64,000 nucleotides of DNA from assembly GCA_964454445.1 (NCBI GenBank), contig CAYVTD010000009.1:8269-72268 (forward strand), written 5' to 3'. Each line of letters starts with the position of its first letter. Positions within the stretch are counted from its first letter, which is position 1. Position numbers and translations under genes: made by a program. The notes beneath the pieces are model-generated. The model saw nothing but the letters and a program-made list of their open reading frames with translations. It did not search any database and was not told the DNA's origin. Positions 48,342 through 57,942 of this stretch are shown here, piece by piece. Origin of the DNA: CAYVTD01 sp964454445. Its GTDB lineage: Bacteria > Bacteroidota > Ignavibacteria > Kapaibacteriales > UBA2268.

Positions 48342-49646
48342 ATGAATACTCTCACATATATTGCCAGTGGAATTTCTTTGTTCACACTTGCCGCACATTT
48401 TCTAAGAAACGGAGAATATGGCTTGCTTATTGTTGCTTTGTGCTTTTTTGCTTTGATGTTTGTCAAAAGGCAATGGGTTTTACATATTCTTTCCTTGTTT
48501 CTGCTCTATGGTTCAGTCAATTGGTTGCTTACAGCTTATGAAATTCACAGTGTTCGAGTTATGCTCGGCGAAAACTCCTCGCGAATGTTTATTATCCTCG
48601 GTGCCGTATCCGGATTCTCTTTGTTTTCAGCTGCTTTGCTGCAATTAAAAAAATTCAAATCAAGATATCGAAAAAATCAATATGATATATTTATTGCTGC
48701 ATCTTTTGTATTAACGGCTGCTTTGATTATAACTGCCACAATGAAAGTTAGTTTTCCAATTCTTTTGCTTGATAGATATCTCGCTGGCTTTGGGTGGATA
48801 GAGACATTTTTTTTGAGTTTATATGCGTCTTTTATAACTGAAACAATGCTCGATAAAAGCAAAAATGCAAAGCTAAGGCGCAAAATATGGATGCTGTTTT
48901 CAATAGTGTTCTTTGTACAACTGATATTAGGTCTTGTTGGATACGAGGTTTTTTTAATGACTGGCAAGCTGCACCTGCCTGTGCCGGCAGTGATATTATT
49001 AGGACCGCTATATCGCTGGGAGCTTTCTTTTATGGTATTTTTATTTCTGTCTTCGGTTATTCTCGTGGGTCCGGCTTGGTGCTCTCATCTTTGTTATTTG
49101 GGTATATGGGACAATCTTGCCGCTGATAAGCAATCGAAGCCGCGGAATGTGAAATATAAAGTTTGGCAAATAAGAATCGGCATTTTTTTGTTGGTTTCCT
49201 TGTCGGCAATAGCAATGAATATCCTAGGTATATCGGGCTTAACAGCAACAATAGGTGGTTTGCTATTTGGCGTTTTGGGCATTGTTGTTATGGTCGTTTA
49301 TTCAAAAAAATCTGGGAATATGATACATTGCACTATGTATTGTCCGATTGGCTTACTTGCCGTATTTTTTGGGAAAATAAACCCTTTCAGAATAAGAATT
49401 ACAGATGCTTGCGATAATTGTATGAAATGCCATTTTGCTTGCCGATATAATGCGCTAAGTTTTAAAGATATACAAAATCAGAAACCAAATATAAACTGCA
49501 CTCTTTGTGGCGATTGCATATCGCCCTGCGAGCAATCAGCGATTAATTACCAATTATTCAAGCTAAAACCTGATGTATCAAGAGCAATTTTTATCGCTCT
49601 CATAGTGTCTGTCCATGCTGTTTTTCTGGGTTTGGGAAGGATTTGA
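48342..49646 (+). CDS. Membrane polyferredoxin (NapH/NosR-like 4Fe-4S protein)
   Basis: This 434-residue protein has about ten membrane segments. The N-terminal 200 residues are plain hydrophobic segments without recognisable motifs. The second half resembles NapH/NosR/RdxA membrane ferredoxins. It has WCSHLCYLG and CTMYCPIG, the paired Cys-x3-Cys(-Pro) motifs at membrane borders; the first lacks its Pro. Two cytoplasmic 4Fe-4S clusters of the CxxCxxCxxxC form follow (CDNCMKCHFAC and CTLCGDCISPC), then a last membrane segment. It probably carries electrons between the quinone pool and a periplasmic or membrane partner, but no reductase lies beside it. Its electron acceptor is unknown. Confidence 0.8.
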   Translation: MNTLTYIASGISLFTLAAHFLRNGEYGLLIVALCFFALMFVKRQWVLHILSLFLLYGSVNWLLTAYEIHSVRVMLGENSSRMFIILGAVSGFSLFSAALLQLKKFKSRYRKNQYDIFIAASFVLTAALIITATMKVSFPILLLDRYLAGFGWIETFFLSLYASFITETMLDKSKNAKLRRKIWMLFSIVFFVQLILGLVGYEVFLMTGKLHLPVPAVILLGPLYRWELSFMVFLFLSSVILVGPAWCSHLCYLGIWDNLAADKQSKPRNVKYKVWQIRIGIFLLVSLSAIAMNILGISGLTATIGGLLFGVLGIVVMVVYSKKSGNMIHCTMYCPIGLLAVFFGKINPFRIRITDACDNCMKCHFACRYNALSFKDIQNQKPNINCTLCGDCISPCEQSAINYQLFKLKPDVSRAIFIALIVSVHAVFLGLGRI

Positions 49647-49656
49647 TTGATATTTA

Positions 49657-49990
49657 TACCAAATTACGCATTAGAAAAAGTAACAAGCAACGAAAAAGAT
49701 TTAGAAGCATTCCATAGACTAAGTAAACCACTCCCTTCTGTTAAGTGCTAAAGATAGCTTCAATATTATATCCATACCATCTTTCAATTAAATATGAACT
49801 AATCGCAAAGCATTATTACTTTTTTGGCAAATTCGATTTAAAAAATCCATTTTGTGAGGTTTTCTTACTTATTTACTACTCTGCTTTTTAGAGATATAGT
49901 ATATTGATAACCATATTTTTCAATAAGTTATCAAATTATTTGCTAATGCTGTGCATTAGAAATATTTCTGTAACGATGCTTTCGGGTTTA
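49657..49990 (-). mobile_element. Internally deleted IS1380-family relic
   Basis: These 334 bases match both ends of the fuller IS copy at 51933-53403 but lack the middle. Bases ~49657-49815 align with the 3' end of its transposase and its left end (shared stretches AAATTACGCATTAG, AAGTGCTAAAGATAG). Bases ~49848-49990 align with the transposase start and right end (TTTTCTTACTTATT, CGGGTTTAT). Many differences show that the copy is old. It has the same orientation as the fuller copy and lies just upstream of the DUF47-Pit genes. It fills the 439-base gap before them, which holds no gene. Confidence 0.75.
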
Positions 49991-50044
49991 TCTAAACTAC
50001 TGGATAAGTGCAAAATTATTTCTCAGAAATTTAAATTTATTTGC

Positions 50045-50052
50045 TAATTTTG
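50045..50052 (+). promoter_or_regulatory. Possible -7 element for the phosphate-uptake pair
   Basis: TAATTTTG fits TAnnTTTG and lies 33 bases before the DUF47 start and 55 bases beyond the end of the IS relic. No clear -33 element is seen. Confidence 0.3.
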
Positions 50053-50085
50053 TATTAAGATTTAGTTCAAATTGAGTGGTAAATA

Positions 50086-50727
50086 ATGTTTAAAAAATTG
50101 CTCCCTAAAGAAATAAGTTTTTATGAATTTTTCGAAGAGCACAGTAAACTAACTGTTGAAGCTGCAGAACTATTGGTGAAAATGGCAAAAGATTATGATA
50201 ATCTTGACAGCTATGGAGTTAAAATTAAAAAACTCGAAAAAGAAATGGATACTGTAACGCACAAATGTATTGAATCCTTGCTGATAACTTTCATTACACC
50301 GATTGAAAGAACTGATATCCACAAATTAATTAATGCAATGGATGATATTCCTGACGGTATCAACTGCTTAGTTCAAAGACTCATTATTTACAAGATAAAA
50401 AGCGTAAAAAAGGTTAAAAACATACGCCCAGAATTTCATAAGGTCGCTGAAATTATTTTAAAACAAGTTAAAGCATTACAGGAAGCCATCGGAGCTTTGA
50501 GAAATACCAAGAAAGTTGATTTCATCAAAGGTAAATGCGAGATCGTGCGGCTTTTCGAAAAAGAAGCCGATGATATTTTTAAAGATTTTATGGCTGAGAT
50601 TTTTGTATTGGATGATTGTAAAGAAATAATTAAGTGGAAAGAAATATTTGAAATGCTCGAAGATATTCCAAACAGTTGCGAGAATGTGGCAAATATAATT
50701 GAACAAATTGTAATTTCAGTATCTTAA
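50086..50727 (+). CDS. DUF47 (PhoU-like) accessory protein of Pit
   Basis: This 213-residue, all-helical cytoplasmic protein belongs to the DUF47/PhoU-like family that pairs with Pit phosphate transporters. Typical stretches are FYEFFEEHSKLTVEAAELLV at the start, ITPIERTDIHKLINAMDDI near 80, and FEMLEDIPNSCENVANIIEQ at the end, which carry the acidic metal-binding pattern of PhoU-like bundles. It is thought to regulate or assist phosphate transport. It lies 14 bases before the transporter gene on the same strand, an operon arrangement found across bacteria. Confidence 0.9.
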   Translation: MFKKLLPKEISFYEFFEEHSKLTVEAAELLVKMAKDYDNLDSYGVKIKKLEKEMDTVTHKCIESLLITFITPIERTDIHKLINAMDDIPDGINCLVQRLIIYKIKSVKKVKNIRPEFHKVAEIILKQVKALQEAIGALRNTKKVDFIKGKCEIVRLFEKEADDIFKDFMAEIFVLDDCKEIIKWKEIFEMLEDIPNSCENVANIIEQIVISVS

Positions 50728-50741
50728 CCTTTAAAAAATTT

Positions 50742-51770
50742 ATGAGCTTAGTAACAAGTATTGTAGTTCTCACAATAATAGTAGCATTAATCTTTGACGT
50801 TATAAATGGTTTTCACGACTCCGCCAATTCAATAGCTACAGTAGTTGCAACACGTGTTTTATCTCCCAAATTCGCAGTTTTGTGGGCTGCATTCTTCAAT
50901 TTTATTGCCATGTTTGTTTTTATGCCAAGAGTAGCAGATACAGTTTCAAAAATTATCGAGATCAACCCCAAAGACCCTGCATTTCTATTTGTTGTATTAT
51001 CCGGCTTAGTAGGTGCAATAGTATGGGATCTTATTACCTGGTGGTTTGGGCTCCCAACTAGTTCGTCTCACGCGCTTCTTGGTGGGTTATCGGGCGCTGG
51101 TATTGCTTATATGGGCATTGGGATTATCAATTGGCACAAGTTATACGAAGCTATGGCTTTTATCCCGCTAGCCCCAATAATAGGAGCCATTATTGGTACC
51201 AGCATTATGCTCGCAATTTATTGGATTTTTCGGAAATGGAAGCCTACCAAAGTTGACACAGTATTTCGCAAAGGACAGTTGTTTTCTGCAGCATTGTATT
51301 CGCTAAGCCATGGCGGGAATGACGCTCAAAAAACCATGGGAATTTTAGTTGCTACATTAGTCGCTGCTGGATATTACGATAAAAATGTGACCTTGTCTTT
51401 GTTTAATTGGGATACAGCTTGGATTATCTTTTCTTGCCAGCTTGCAATGGGAATCGGTACTGCCTTAGGTGGCTGGAAAATAGTTAAAACAATGGGAATG
51501 AAACTAACAAAATTAAAGCCAGTTCATGGTTTTTGTGCTGAAACCGCCGGTGCAATCACCATATTTTTTGCTACCCATTTCGGAATTCCGGTTTCGACAA
51601 CTCACACTATATCAGGTTCAATAATAGGAGTCGGGTCTATTACTAGTTTTTCAAGGATAAAATGGAAAACAGCTTCAAGGATTGTTGTCTCATGGATTAT
51701 AACAATTCCGGCATCTGCATTTTTCTCAGCCCTTTCTTTATATATCTTCAGATTTTTTTTTAATTTTTAA
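50742..51770 (+). CDS. pit: Inorganic phosphate transporter, Pit family
   Basis: This 342-residue polytopic membrane protein has about ten segments. The two family signatures, an inverted pair, are clear: FDVINGFHDSANSIATVVAT near residue 20 and ALYSLSHGGNDAQKTMGIL near 190. GLPTSSSHALLGGLSGAGIA and GIPVSTTHTISGSIIGVG are the matching half-repeats. Pit proteins carry metal-phosphate complexes into the cell with protons (sodium in some members). The DUF47 partner lies immediately upstream. An IS relic precedes and an IS copy follows the pair. Confidence 0.95.
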   Translation: MSLVTSIVVLTIIVALIFDVINGFHDSANSIATVVATRVLSPKFAVLWAAFFNFIAMFVFMPRVADTVSKIIEINPKDPAFLFVVLSGLVGAIVWDLITWWFGLPTSSSHALLGGLSGAGIAYMGIGIINWHKLYEAMAFIPLAPIIGAIIGTSIMLAIYWIFRKWKPTKVDTVFRKGQLFSAALYSLSHGGNDAQKTMGILVATLVAAGYYDKNVTLSLFNWDTAWIIFSCQLAMGIGTALGGWKIVKTMGMKLTKLKPVHGFCAETAGAITIFFATHFGIPVSTTHTISGSIIGVGSITSFSRIKWKTASRIVVSWIITIPASAFFSALSLYIFRFFFNF

Positions 51771-51932
51771 AATAACGATTATTTCGTTAGTTTGCTATCT
51801 ATGAGTATTCAAATTTATATAAAGTCCAATAATTAAAAACACAAATTACAAAGTTTTTACGAATATCATAAATTATCAAATAAATATATTTTTGAGTGTA
51901 GTGTGGGTGCGGGCTTTTTGAGTGTACTTTAT

Positions 51933-53403
51933 TAAACCCAAATTACGCATTAGGAAAAGTCACAGGTAATGAAAAAGTTCTGGAAGCCTTCCACAAACCA
52001 GTAAACCATTCCCTTCTTTTAAGTGCTAAAGATAGTTTCAATACTATATCCCTTCCATCTTTTATTAAGTAAGTCCCTATCGCAAATGTCTTAAATCTCA
52101 AACTCGATAATCGTTGTTGAGTGCTTGAGTTTATTATAAATTGCCTGAATAAACTCATCAAATTGTAGGCAATCATAACAAAATTTAGTGATGCTTCTGT
52201 TCCCCAAAAGCTATTCATATTAAAACTATCTAATCCAAAATCATACTTCAATTCCTTTATCCTGTTCTCTGCATTTGCTCTATTTCTGTATAATCGCCAA
52301 ACATCTGATGAGGATAACTTCAAATTTGTGATATAACAACTATATCTGTACTGCTCAAATTCAATATCACCTTCAAATAATTGTAATTGCTTACCGCTTG
52401 ATTTCGGTCGTTTACTTATCTTTTGCCTTACTATAACCATCCTGCGAGACTTTTGCCACAATGGACTCTGGTATTCAGTCTGTGTAATTTCTACACCTTC
52501 ATCCAGTTTAAACCATGCTTTTTGTTCTGATATTAATCTTTGTATCGGTTCATAAAACCGTGCCGATACTACATAGGAGATAGCTTTTGATTCTAAAAAT
52601 TCAAATACTTGTTTATCATAAAAGCCACTGTCCAAACGGACTAATCCTATAGTCTTGCCTTCCAATCTTTCTATCGTTTCTTCTAAAAATTCACAAAATC
52701 CTCCGGACGTATGACAGTCTCCTCGCCTTAACCAAAAATTTGCTACCATTTTGTAATCATCTACAAATGCCATCAATGGATGATGTGATGCTCTATCTGG
52801 TTTCTGTGGATTATAGCCTCTCTTTGCCCCCTGTTGCTCTCCATATCGGGTTAATACTGTAGAATCAAAATCTATTGTGTAATTGTCGAATAATAGCTGA
52901 TGATAAAACCATTTGTTTATCGAATTAAATACTTGATGGTTTATCGATTGGTTAAACTTCTTAAAATATCTCTTAAAGGCATCTTGTGCCGGTGTATGCT
53001 GCCATCCAAATATCTCTGATAGTACCTTGTCATGACGGGTTACTTCTGTATGTATAAATTTATTTGCTCCACACCATATACTTGTTATAAATGATTCTAT
53101 TATTGTGTATGGTTTATAACCACGGTTTGAGCCTTATTGCGGAAGGTCTTCGATAGAATTGATTACTTCTTCAAAGGATATTTGTTTTAGCATGTTTTTC
53201 AAAAGTAACATGCCGCCCCAGGTGGTTATTACCTTGTTGGTAAACTGTATTTTTAAAGTATTCATTTTGTAAGTTTTTCTTACTTATTAATTACTCTCTT
53301 TTTACAAATATAATATTTTGGCTCCTTTATTTATCAATAACTTATCAACTATTTTTCTAACGCTACGCATTAGAAAATGTCTCTAATGATGTTTTTGGGT
53401 TTA
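51933..53403 (-). mobile_element. IS1380-family insertion sequence
   Basis: This element of about 1.47 kb has the perfect 10-base inverted end TAAACCCAAA (51933-51942 and, reversed, 53394-53403). Further in, the ends stay similar (CATTAG). It contains one transposase gene on the minus strand, interrupted by a nonsense codon. No target-site duplication can be made out beside these ends, so the exact boundary may differ by a few bases. A deleted relative lies at 49657-49990 in the same orientation. Confidence 0.8.
51943..53265 (-). pseudogene. IS1380-family transposase, interrupted by a stop codon
   Basis: The full reading frame runs from ATG 53265 to TAA 51943, 440 codons, the usual size for IS1380 transposases. 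Codon 44 is TAA (53134-53136), splitting LPQ from GSNRGYKP. After it the same frame is open to the end with no other lesion. The C-terminal part shows the family's DDE region: VRLDSGFYDKQVFEFLE, then VWRLYRNRANAENRIKELK and FGLDSFNMNSFWGTEASL, where the last catalytic Glu is expected. The first in-frame start after the stop is TTG/ATG at 52776/52773, which would give 276-277 residues without the N-terminal DNA-binding part. It is probably inactive unless the stop is read through. Confidence 0.85.
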
Positions 53404-53450
53404 TTCAATTTTTCATTATTGGAAGGCGAAATAAAGAATAAATACTGATT

Positions 53451-54845
53451 TTATTTGTGCTTTTTTAAAATAAATTCCGAGAATAATTCATATTCTTTAT
53501 AGACTTTTTTCAAGTACTCTTTTCGTGCAGTATCATCGACGCAATCTTCAATTGGATTGATGCCATTAATGGTTGTAAATTCAGGCTCTTCGCTTATGCT
53601 AGCAGGAGCGGCAGCGAGCCATTTGCCATTTCTGTTTGCATAGCGCATACCATTGTGCATAAAGGCAAACTGATTGTAAATATATTTGCTTAGCGTGCTT
53701 TCCATATTGTTATACCAATAACTTTGCATTATCGGGAGATTTTCAGCTGTTTCGGTAAACAAACTGAAGCCACTGCTTGGATTGTCTGTAATATTATGCT
53801 CATTATGATTGATTGCACGTAAAAGCTCATTGAAAATGAATCTGGAGCTAACTGGAAATTCAATATTACGAGCTGTGCCGGAATTATTGTCAAGCCAGAA
53901 AAATGGTATCTTGTTGCCGGCGTCGGTAACATTCGAGAAATGATAGAACCAGTTTTGCTCACCGAAATTATCGCCGTGGTCAGCCATAAAAATAACTAGA
54001 TTATTCTTGTTCTGGTGCAATTCCTTAACAAATTCATCGATAGCTCCTCTTAATATTTCCCAGCTTTTACGTTGTCTTTCCTTGATTATCTGGCGGCCCT
54101 TTTGTCCGATATAATCTTTATCTTTTTTAAGAAAGCTTTGATTGATGGTATGATATAATGATTTAATTTCTGTGAGTTTATCGCTTATTGTATCAGAATA
54201 AAAGCCCAATTTAGGAAAAGCATGATAAGGGAAATGGCTTTCCATAAGATTCAAGAATAAGAAACTCTTTTTGTTTTTCTTTTCATTTATAGAAATAATC
54301 TGTCTTGCCTTGTCAAAAATATCGGGATAAGTGTTCTGCAACCAGCAATTTCCTGATTGTAAATCTTCCGAAAGCTTGTTTATAATTTTGTCTCTTGTTT
54401 GCAATAATTTCCGAAATCGAGGGCGACTTGCCTGCACTAATAAACGAGTAAATAACTTGAATTGCGGCTTAACATCTTTCCAGATCTTGTGCACTTCGTC
54501 GAAACCCTTGTCAAGGCCAAAAACTTTAGTAGTAGCGACATTTGCAGTAACTTGGACAGTGTTGTACCCATTTGCCTTCATTAATTCAGCGAGTAGTGGC
54601 TGTTTGGAGTTTAAAAATCTCGTTTGGCTTGTGGCTCCGTGCTGATGAGGCATTAGCCCGGAGAACATAGAAGCAGTGGCAGGCAATGTCCAACAACCGG
54701 CAGAACGAGCTTGTAAAAAATTTGTCGATGTGCTTTCAATATAAGGCAATCCAGGCGATCCATCTCTAAAAACAGTGTTAAATCTTAAGCTGTCCGCAAC
54801 AATAACAATGATATTGTCAGGTTGCTTTTTGGGAATTAAGTGCAT
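53451..54845 (-). CDS. Sulfatase-like (alkaline phosphatase superfamily) hydrolase
   Basis: This 464-residue protein belongs to the sulfatase/phosphoglycerol transferase branch. VIVADSLRFNTV supplies the first metal Asp (residue 18). CWTLPATASMFSGLMPHQHG carries the nucleophile position, here Thr53 rather than the Cys/Ser of formylglycine sulfatases. MADHGDNFGEQ near 300 supplies the second metal-binding Asp-His. No signal peptide or membrane segment is visible, so it may be cytoplasmic. The Thr form suggests a phospho- or phosphoglycerol-type activity rather than a classical sulfatase; the substrate is unknown. Its ATG directly abuts the rnr stop codon, so the two are translationally coupled. 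Confidence 0.8.
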   Translation of the reverse strand: MHLIPKKQPDNIIVIVADSLRFNTVFRDGSPGLPYIESTSTNFLQARSAGCWTLPATASMFSGLMPHQHGATSQTRFLNSKQPLLAELMKANGYNTVQVTANVATTKVFGLDKGFDEVHKIWKDVKPQFKLFTRLLVQASRPRFRKLLQTRDKIINKLSEDLQSGNCWLQNTYPDIFDKARQIISINEKKNKKSFLFLNLMESHFPYHAFPKLGFYSDTISDKLTEIKSLYHTINQSFLKKDKDYIGQKGRQIIKERQRKSWEILRGAIDEFVKELHQNKNNLVIFMADHGDNFGEQNWFYHFSNVTDAGNKIPFFWLDNNSGTARNIEFPVSSRFIFNELLRAINHNEHNITDNPSSGFSLFTETAENLPIMQSYWYNNMESTLSKYIYNQFAFMHNGMRYANRNGKWLAAAPASISEEPEFTTINGINPIEDCVDDTARKEYLKKVYKEYELFSEFILKKHK

Positions 54846-57002
54846 CTATGGTAAATCCTTGATGTATTCCAGATCTATTTTTCTTTTTTCGACATCAACA
54901 CGGATAATCTTAACTCGAATTCTTTTACCTATTCGAAAAACTTTTTTAAAGCGTCTGCCCAGCAGACGAAATTTCTTTTCATCATAAATGTAATAATCAT
55001 CTCTCAAATCGCGCATATTAACCAAGCCTTCCGAATGAATATCGTCAAGTTCGGCAAACAATCCAAAGCCAGTAATGCCAGAAATGGTCGCATCATATTC
55101 GCTACCGAGGTGATCTTTTGCCATGACGGATTGAGTAAGCTTGCTCGAAGCTCTTTCGGCTTCTTGAGCGACTCGTTCCATTTCGGTGCAATGTTCGCCA
55201 ATTTTTTCTAAAGACGAATCGAGCATTTTCACTTTCTCTGCTGAAAATTTCTTCTCAGATGTATATTCTTTTAAAAGACGATGGACTATCAAATCGGGAT
55301 AGCGGCGTATTGGTGAAGTGAAATGGCAATATTCCTTGAAACCCAATCCATAATGACCTATATTCTCGTTTGAATACTCTGCCTTGGCCAACGAGCGAAG
55401 CAGCATTTGATTGATAATGAACTGCTCTGGCTTGCCATTCACACTGTTTAACAACGAATTCATATCCTTTTTTTCAAATCTCTTGCTCGTAATCTTGTAA
55501 CCGAGCAGATTGGATATTTCGATTACATTCTGGAGTTTTTCTTTGTTGGGCAAATCGTGGATACGATATAGAAAGGGTAGTTTTTTGCTAAGTCGCATTG
55601 TTTTAGAGAGATTGGCAATGTGCTGTGCCACTGTTTTATTTGCCATAAGCATACATTCTTCAATAAGATTCGTGGCAGGAGTACTTCCTTTTAAAATTGC
55701 CTTAACAGGATATTTATTATCATCAAGAATGAATTTCACTTCGACTGTCTCGAGATCGAGTCCTTGTCGTAATCGTTTTTTTCGCAAAGCCGAGGCAAGA
55801 CTGTGGAGCTTGGTAATTAATTCTTTGCTATCGCCATCAGCACCGTCTATTATTTCCTGAACTTCATCATAATTAAACCGTCTTTTACTGTTAATCACAG
55901 ATTCGACAATTTTGTAATCTTTTAGGGCATATCTTGGCGAAATTTCCATAAAAACAGAGTAGCACAAACGATCTTCATTAGGGCGGAGCGAACAAATGTT
56001 GTTGGATAAAGTTTCGGGTAGCATTGGCAGCACCCTGTCAACAAGATAGACACTATTGCCGCGGTCAAGCGCCTCTTTGTCTATATGTGAATTATCTTTT
56101 ACGTAATAGCTCACATCGGCTATGTGGACGCCAAGATAAAAATTGCCATTTTCGAGCATTTCAAGTGAAATTGCATCATCGAAATCTTTAGCATCAAAAG
56201 GGTCAATGGTGATGATCTCCAGATGTCGCAAATCTTCTCGACGCTTGATTTCTGCTTCTGAAATTTTTATATCTATCTTATTAGCTTCTTTTGTTACTGC
56301 CAGTGGAAATTTATCGGGAAGATTGAATTCGCGCACAATGGTTTCAAATTCGACGAGCGGTTTTCCTGATTTTCCAATGATCTCAGTAACTTCGGCAACG
56401 GGCAGCTTGTTTGGGTCGTCCCAATATAGCAGTTTTCCGGCAACTTTGTCGCCTTTTTTGGCAGACATTGTTTTGTCGGGGTGGATTAGAAGATCTACAT
56501 AATGCCTTTCTTCGCTTGGGATAAGAAAATAGAAGCCATCTTCGTAGTCGATTGTTCCGACAATACTTTCTTTCGAGCGGGATAATACTTCGACAACTTC
56601 GCCGCGGGGTTTTTTCCTCTCTCTTAATGCAAAAAGATTTACTCGCACCTCGTCGCCATCGAGAGCAGTTGCAAAATTAGTTCTTTTAATGACAATTCTT
56701 GGAATATCGGGTATGTCTGTCATTACAATGCCCCTGTCGTTTTCGATATGGATTATGCCTTTAATTGTATTTTGCGGAGCAAGATCTTTCAGCATATAAC
56801 GGCGGCGGGCAGATTTTTCGATGATTTCTTGCTCAATTAATCCATCAAGGGCAAGGCGCATTTGAGAGTATTCCTTGCTCGTCGATTTTAATTGCATTTT
56901 TGAGGCGATGTCTTTTAACTGTAAAGGACCGGCACTATCTGAGAAAATTTTTAAAAGCTTTTCAGTGATTTTCTGATTATTCATAATTGTCTTTATTTCC
57001 AT
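54846..57002 (-). CDS. rnr: Ribonuclease R
   Basis: This is a processive 3'-to-5' exoribonuclease that degrades structured RNA. It has 718 residues. A winged-helix domain (about 10-70) is followed by cold-shock domains (about 75-215) and the RNB catalytic domain (about 250-580). The metal-binding Asp cluster is in TIDPFDAKDFDDAISLE near 270. A C-terminal S1 domain ends close to the terminus. The Lys-rich tail of the E. coli enzyme is short or absent. The start at 57002 overlaps the LRR gene's stop by ten bases; ATG 56984 is an alternative without overlap. It is the middle gene of the LRR-rnr-sulfatase run. Confidence 0.95.
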   Translation of the reverse strand: MEIKTIMNNQKITEKLLKIFSDSAGPLQLKDIASKMQLKSTSKEYSQMRLALDGLIEQEIIEKSARRRYMLKDLAPQNTIKGIIHIENDRGIVMTDIPDIPRIVIKRTNFATALDGDEVRVNLFALRERKKPRGEVVEVLSRSKESIVGTIDYEDGFYFLIPSEERHYVDLLIHPDKTMSAKKGDKVAGKLLYWDDPNKLPVAEVTEIIGKSGKPLVEFETIVREFNLPDKFPLAVTKEANKIDIKISEAEIKRREDLRHLEIITIDPFDAKDFDDAISLEMLENGNFYLGVHIADVSYYVKDNSHIDKEALDRGNSVYLVDRVLPMLPETLSNNICSLRPNEDRLCYSVFMEISPRYALKDYKIVESVINSKRRFNYDEVQEIIDGADGDSKELITKLHSLASALRKKRLRQGLDLETVEVKFILDDNKYPVKAILKGSTPATNLIEECMLMANKTVAQHIANLSKTMRLSKKLPFLYRIHDLPNKEKLQNVIEISNLLGYKITSKRFEKKDMNSLLNSVNGKPEQFIINQMLLRSLAKAEYSNENIGHYGLGFKEYCHFTSPIRRYPDLIVHRLLKEYTSEKKFSAEKVKMLDSSLEKIGEHCTEMERVAQEAERASSKLTQSVMAKDHLGSEYDATISGITGFGLFAELDDIHSEGLVNMRDLRDDYYIYDEKKFRLLGRRFKKVFRIGKRIRVKIIRVDVEKRKIDLEYIKDLP

Positions 57003-57937
57003 ATTATTCGAGTATTCGACAAGACCATTTGGATTTGAATCTGCTCTTCCTGACTGAAATAATTTTTGCCAAGGTCGAGCAGGTCGAGATTGAGCAAATC
57101 GCTTATGGTGTTGGGGAGCGAATAGAGATCGTTCATACGAAGATCGAGTTCTTCGAGTCGGGATAGCTTGCCGATACTTGCTGGTATTGATTTTAGATCA
57201 TTGCTGTACAACAGTAATTTTTGAAGCGAAACGAGCCCACCAATGGTCTCGGGAAGAGATACAAGTATATTATTATATGCTCTAAGTTTCTCGAGATGTG
57301 AGAGATTGCCAATGCTGTCTGGCAAGCTTGTCAGTACGTTATCGTGACATTCGAGTTTTTTCAGCTCGACAAGATCGCCTAAACATTCAGGCATTGAGCT
57401 TAGATGATTGCCCGAACAACGAAGTTTTTGCAGGGAATGTAGATTGCAGATGCTGTCAGGCAGCGAATTCAAATTGTTGTCGCTAACCACGAAAGATTTT
57501 AATTTGCTGAGTTTGCCAATGCTCTCAGGAATATGGCTCAAGCGATTGTTGTTTGTCGCGAACCATTCCAAATTGCTAAGATTGCCCAAGGATTCGGGGA
57601 GCGACTCCAATTCGTTCCAGCTAAGCATTAGAGTGTGCAATTCGGTTAAATCGCCGATATTTTCGGTTAGATTTGTTAGTTTGTTTCCGCTTAATTCGAG
57701 CTTCTGAAGCTGTTTGAGCGAAGAAATATGATCAGGCAATTGAGAGATATGGTTGTTGATTAATATCAATTCTCGAAGATAGGGAAACTCGAAGATTTCT
57801 TCTGGAAATTCCAATAACTGCTTGAAATGAAGGTCAAGTTTAAAAACGTTTTCTTTGTTTTCCAGTGCTTTTTTCAGGCTGTAGTATGTTGTTTCGGTGG
57901 CAAGCTCGGCATTGCCCGATAAATTGTCTGTTTCCAT
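56993..57937 (-). CDS. Leucine-rich-repeat protein
   Basis: This 314-residue protein consists almost wholly of about ten 23-residue leucine-rich repeats from residue ~45 (e.g. LTSLPDSIGNLSHLEKLRAY), of the SDS22/Shoc2-like bacterial type. A short N-terminal segment precedes them. There is no signal peptide, membrane segment or sorting domain, so it is probably cytoplasmic and a protein-binding scaffold. AGGGAG five bases before the ATG supports the start. Its last codons overlap the rnr start, which ties its expression to RNase R; the partner is unknown. Confidence 0.88.
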   Translation of the reverse strand: METDNLSGNAELATETTYYSLKKALENKENVFKLDLHFKQLLEFPEEIFEFPYLRELILINNHISQLPDHISSLKQLQKLELSGNKLTNLTENIGDLTELHTLMLSWNELESLPESLGNLSNLEWFATNNNRLSHIPESIGKLSKLKSFVVSDNNLNSLPDSICNLHSLQKLRCSGNHLSSMPECLGDLVELKKLECHDNVLTSLPDSIGNLSHLEKLRAYNNILVSLPETIGGLVSLQKLLLYSNDLKSIPASIGKLSRLEELDLRMNDLYSLPNTISDLLNLDLLDLGKNYFSQEEQIQIQMVLSNTRIIWK

Positions 57938-57942
57938 GCTAT

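Noticed and set aside
49647..50085. A small RNA or lost gene in the gap before the DUF47-Pit pair
   Set aside because: Its sequence is explained by the two ends of the IS1380-family element; nothing else is needed.
53451..54845. Classical formylglycine sulfatase
   Set aside because: The nucleophile position is Thr53 within CWTLPATAS, not the C/S-x-P-x-R motif needed for formylglycine formation.
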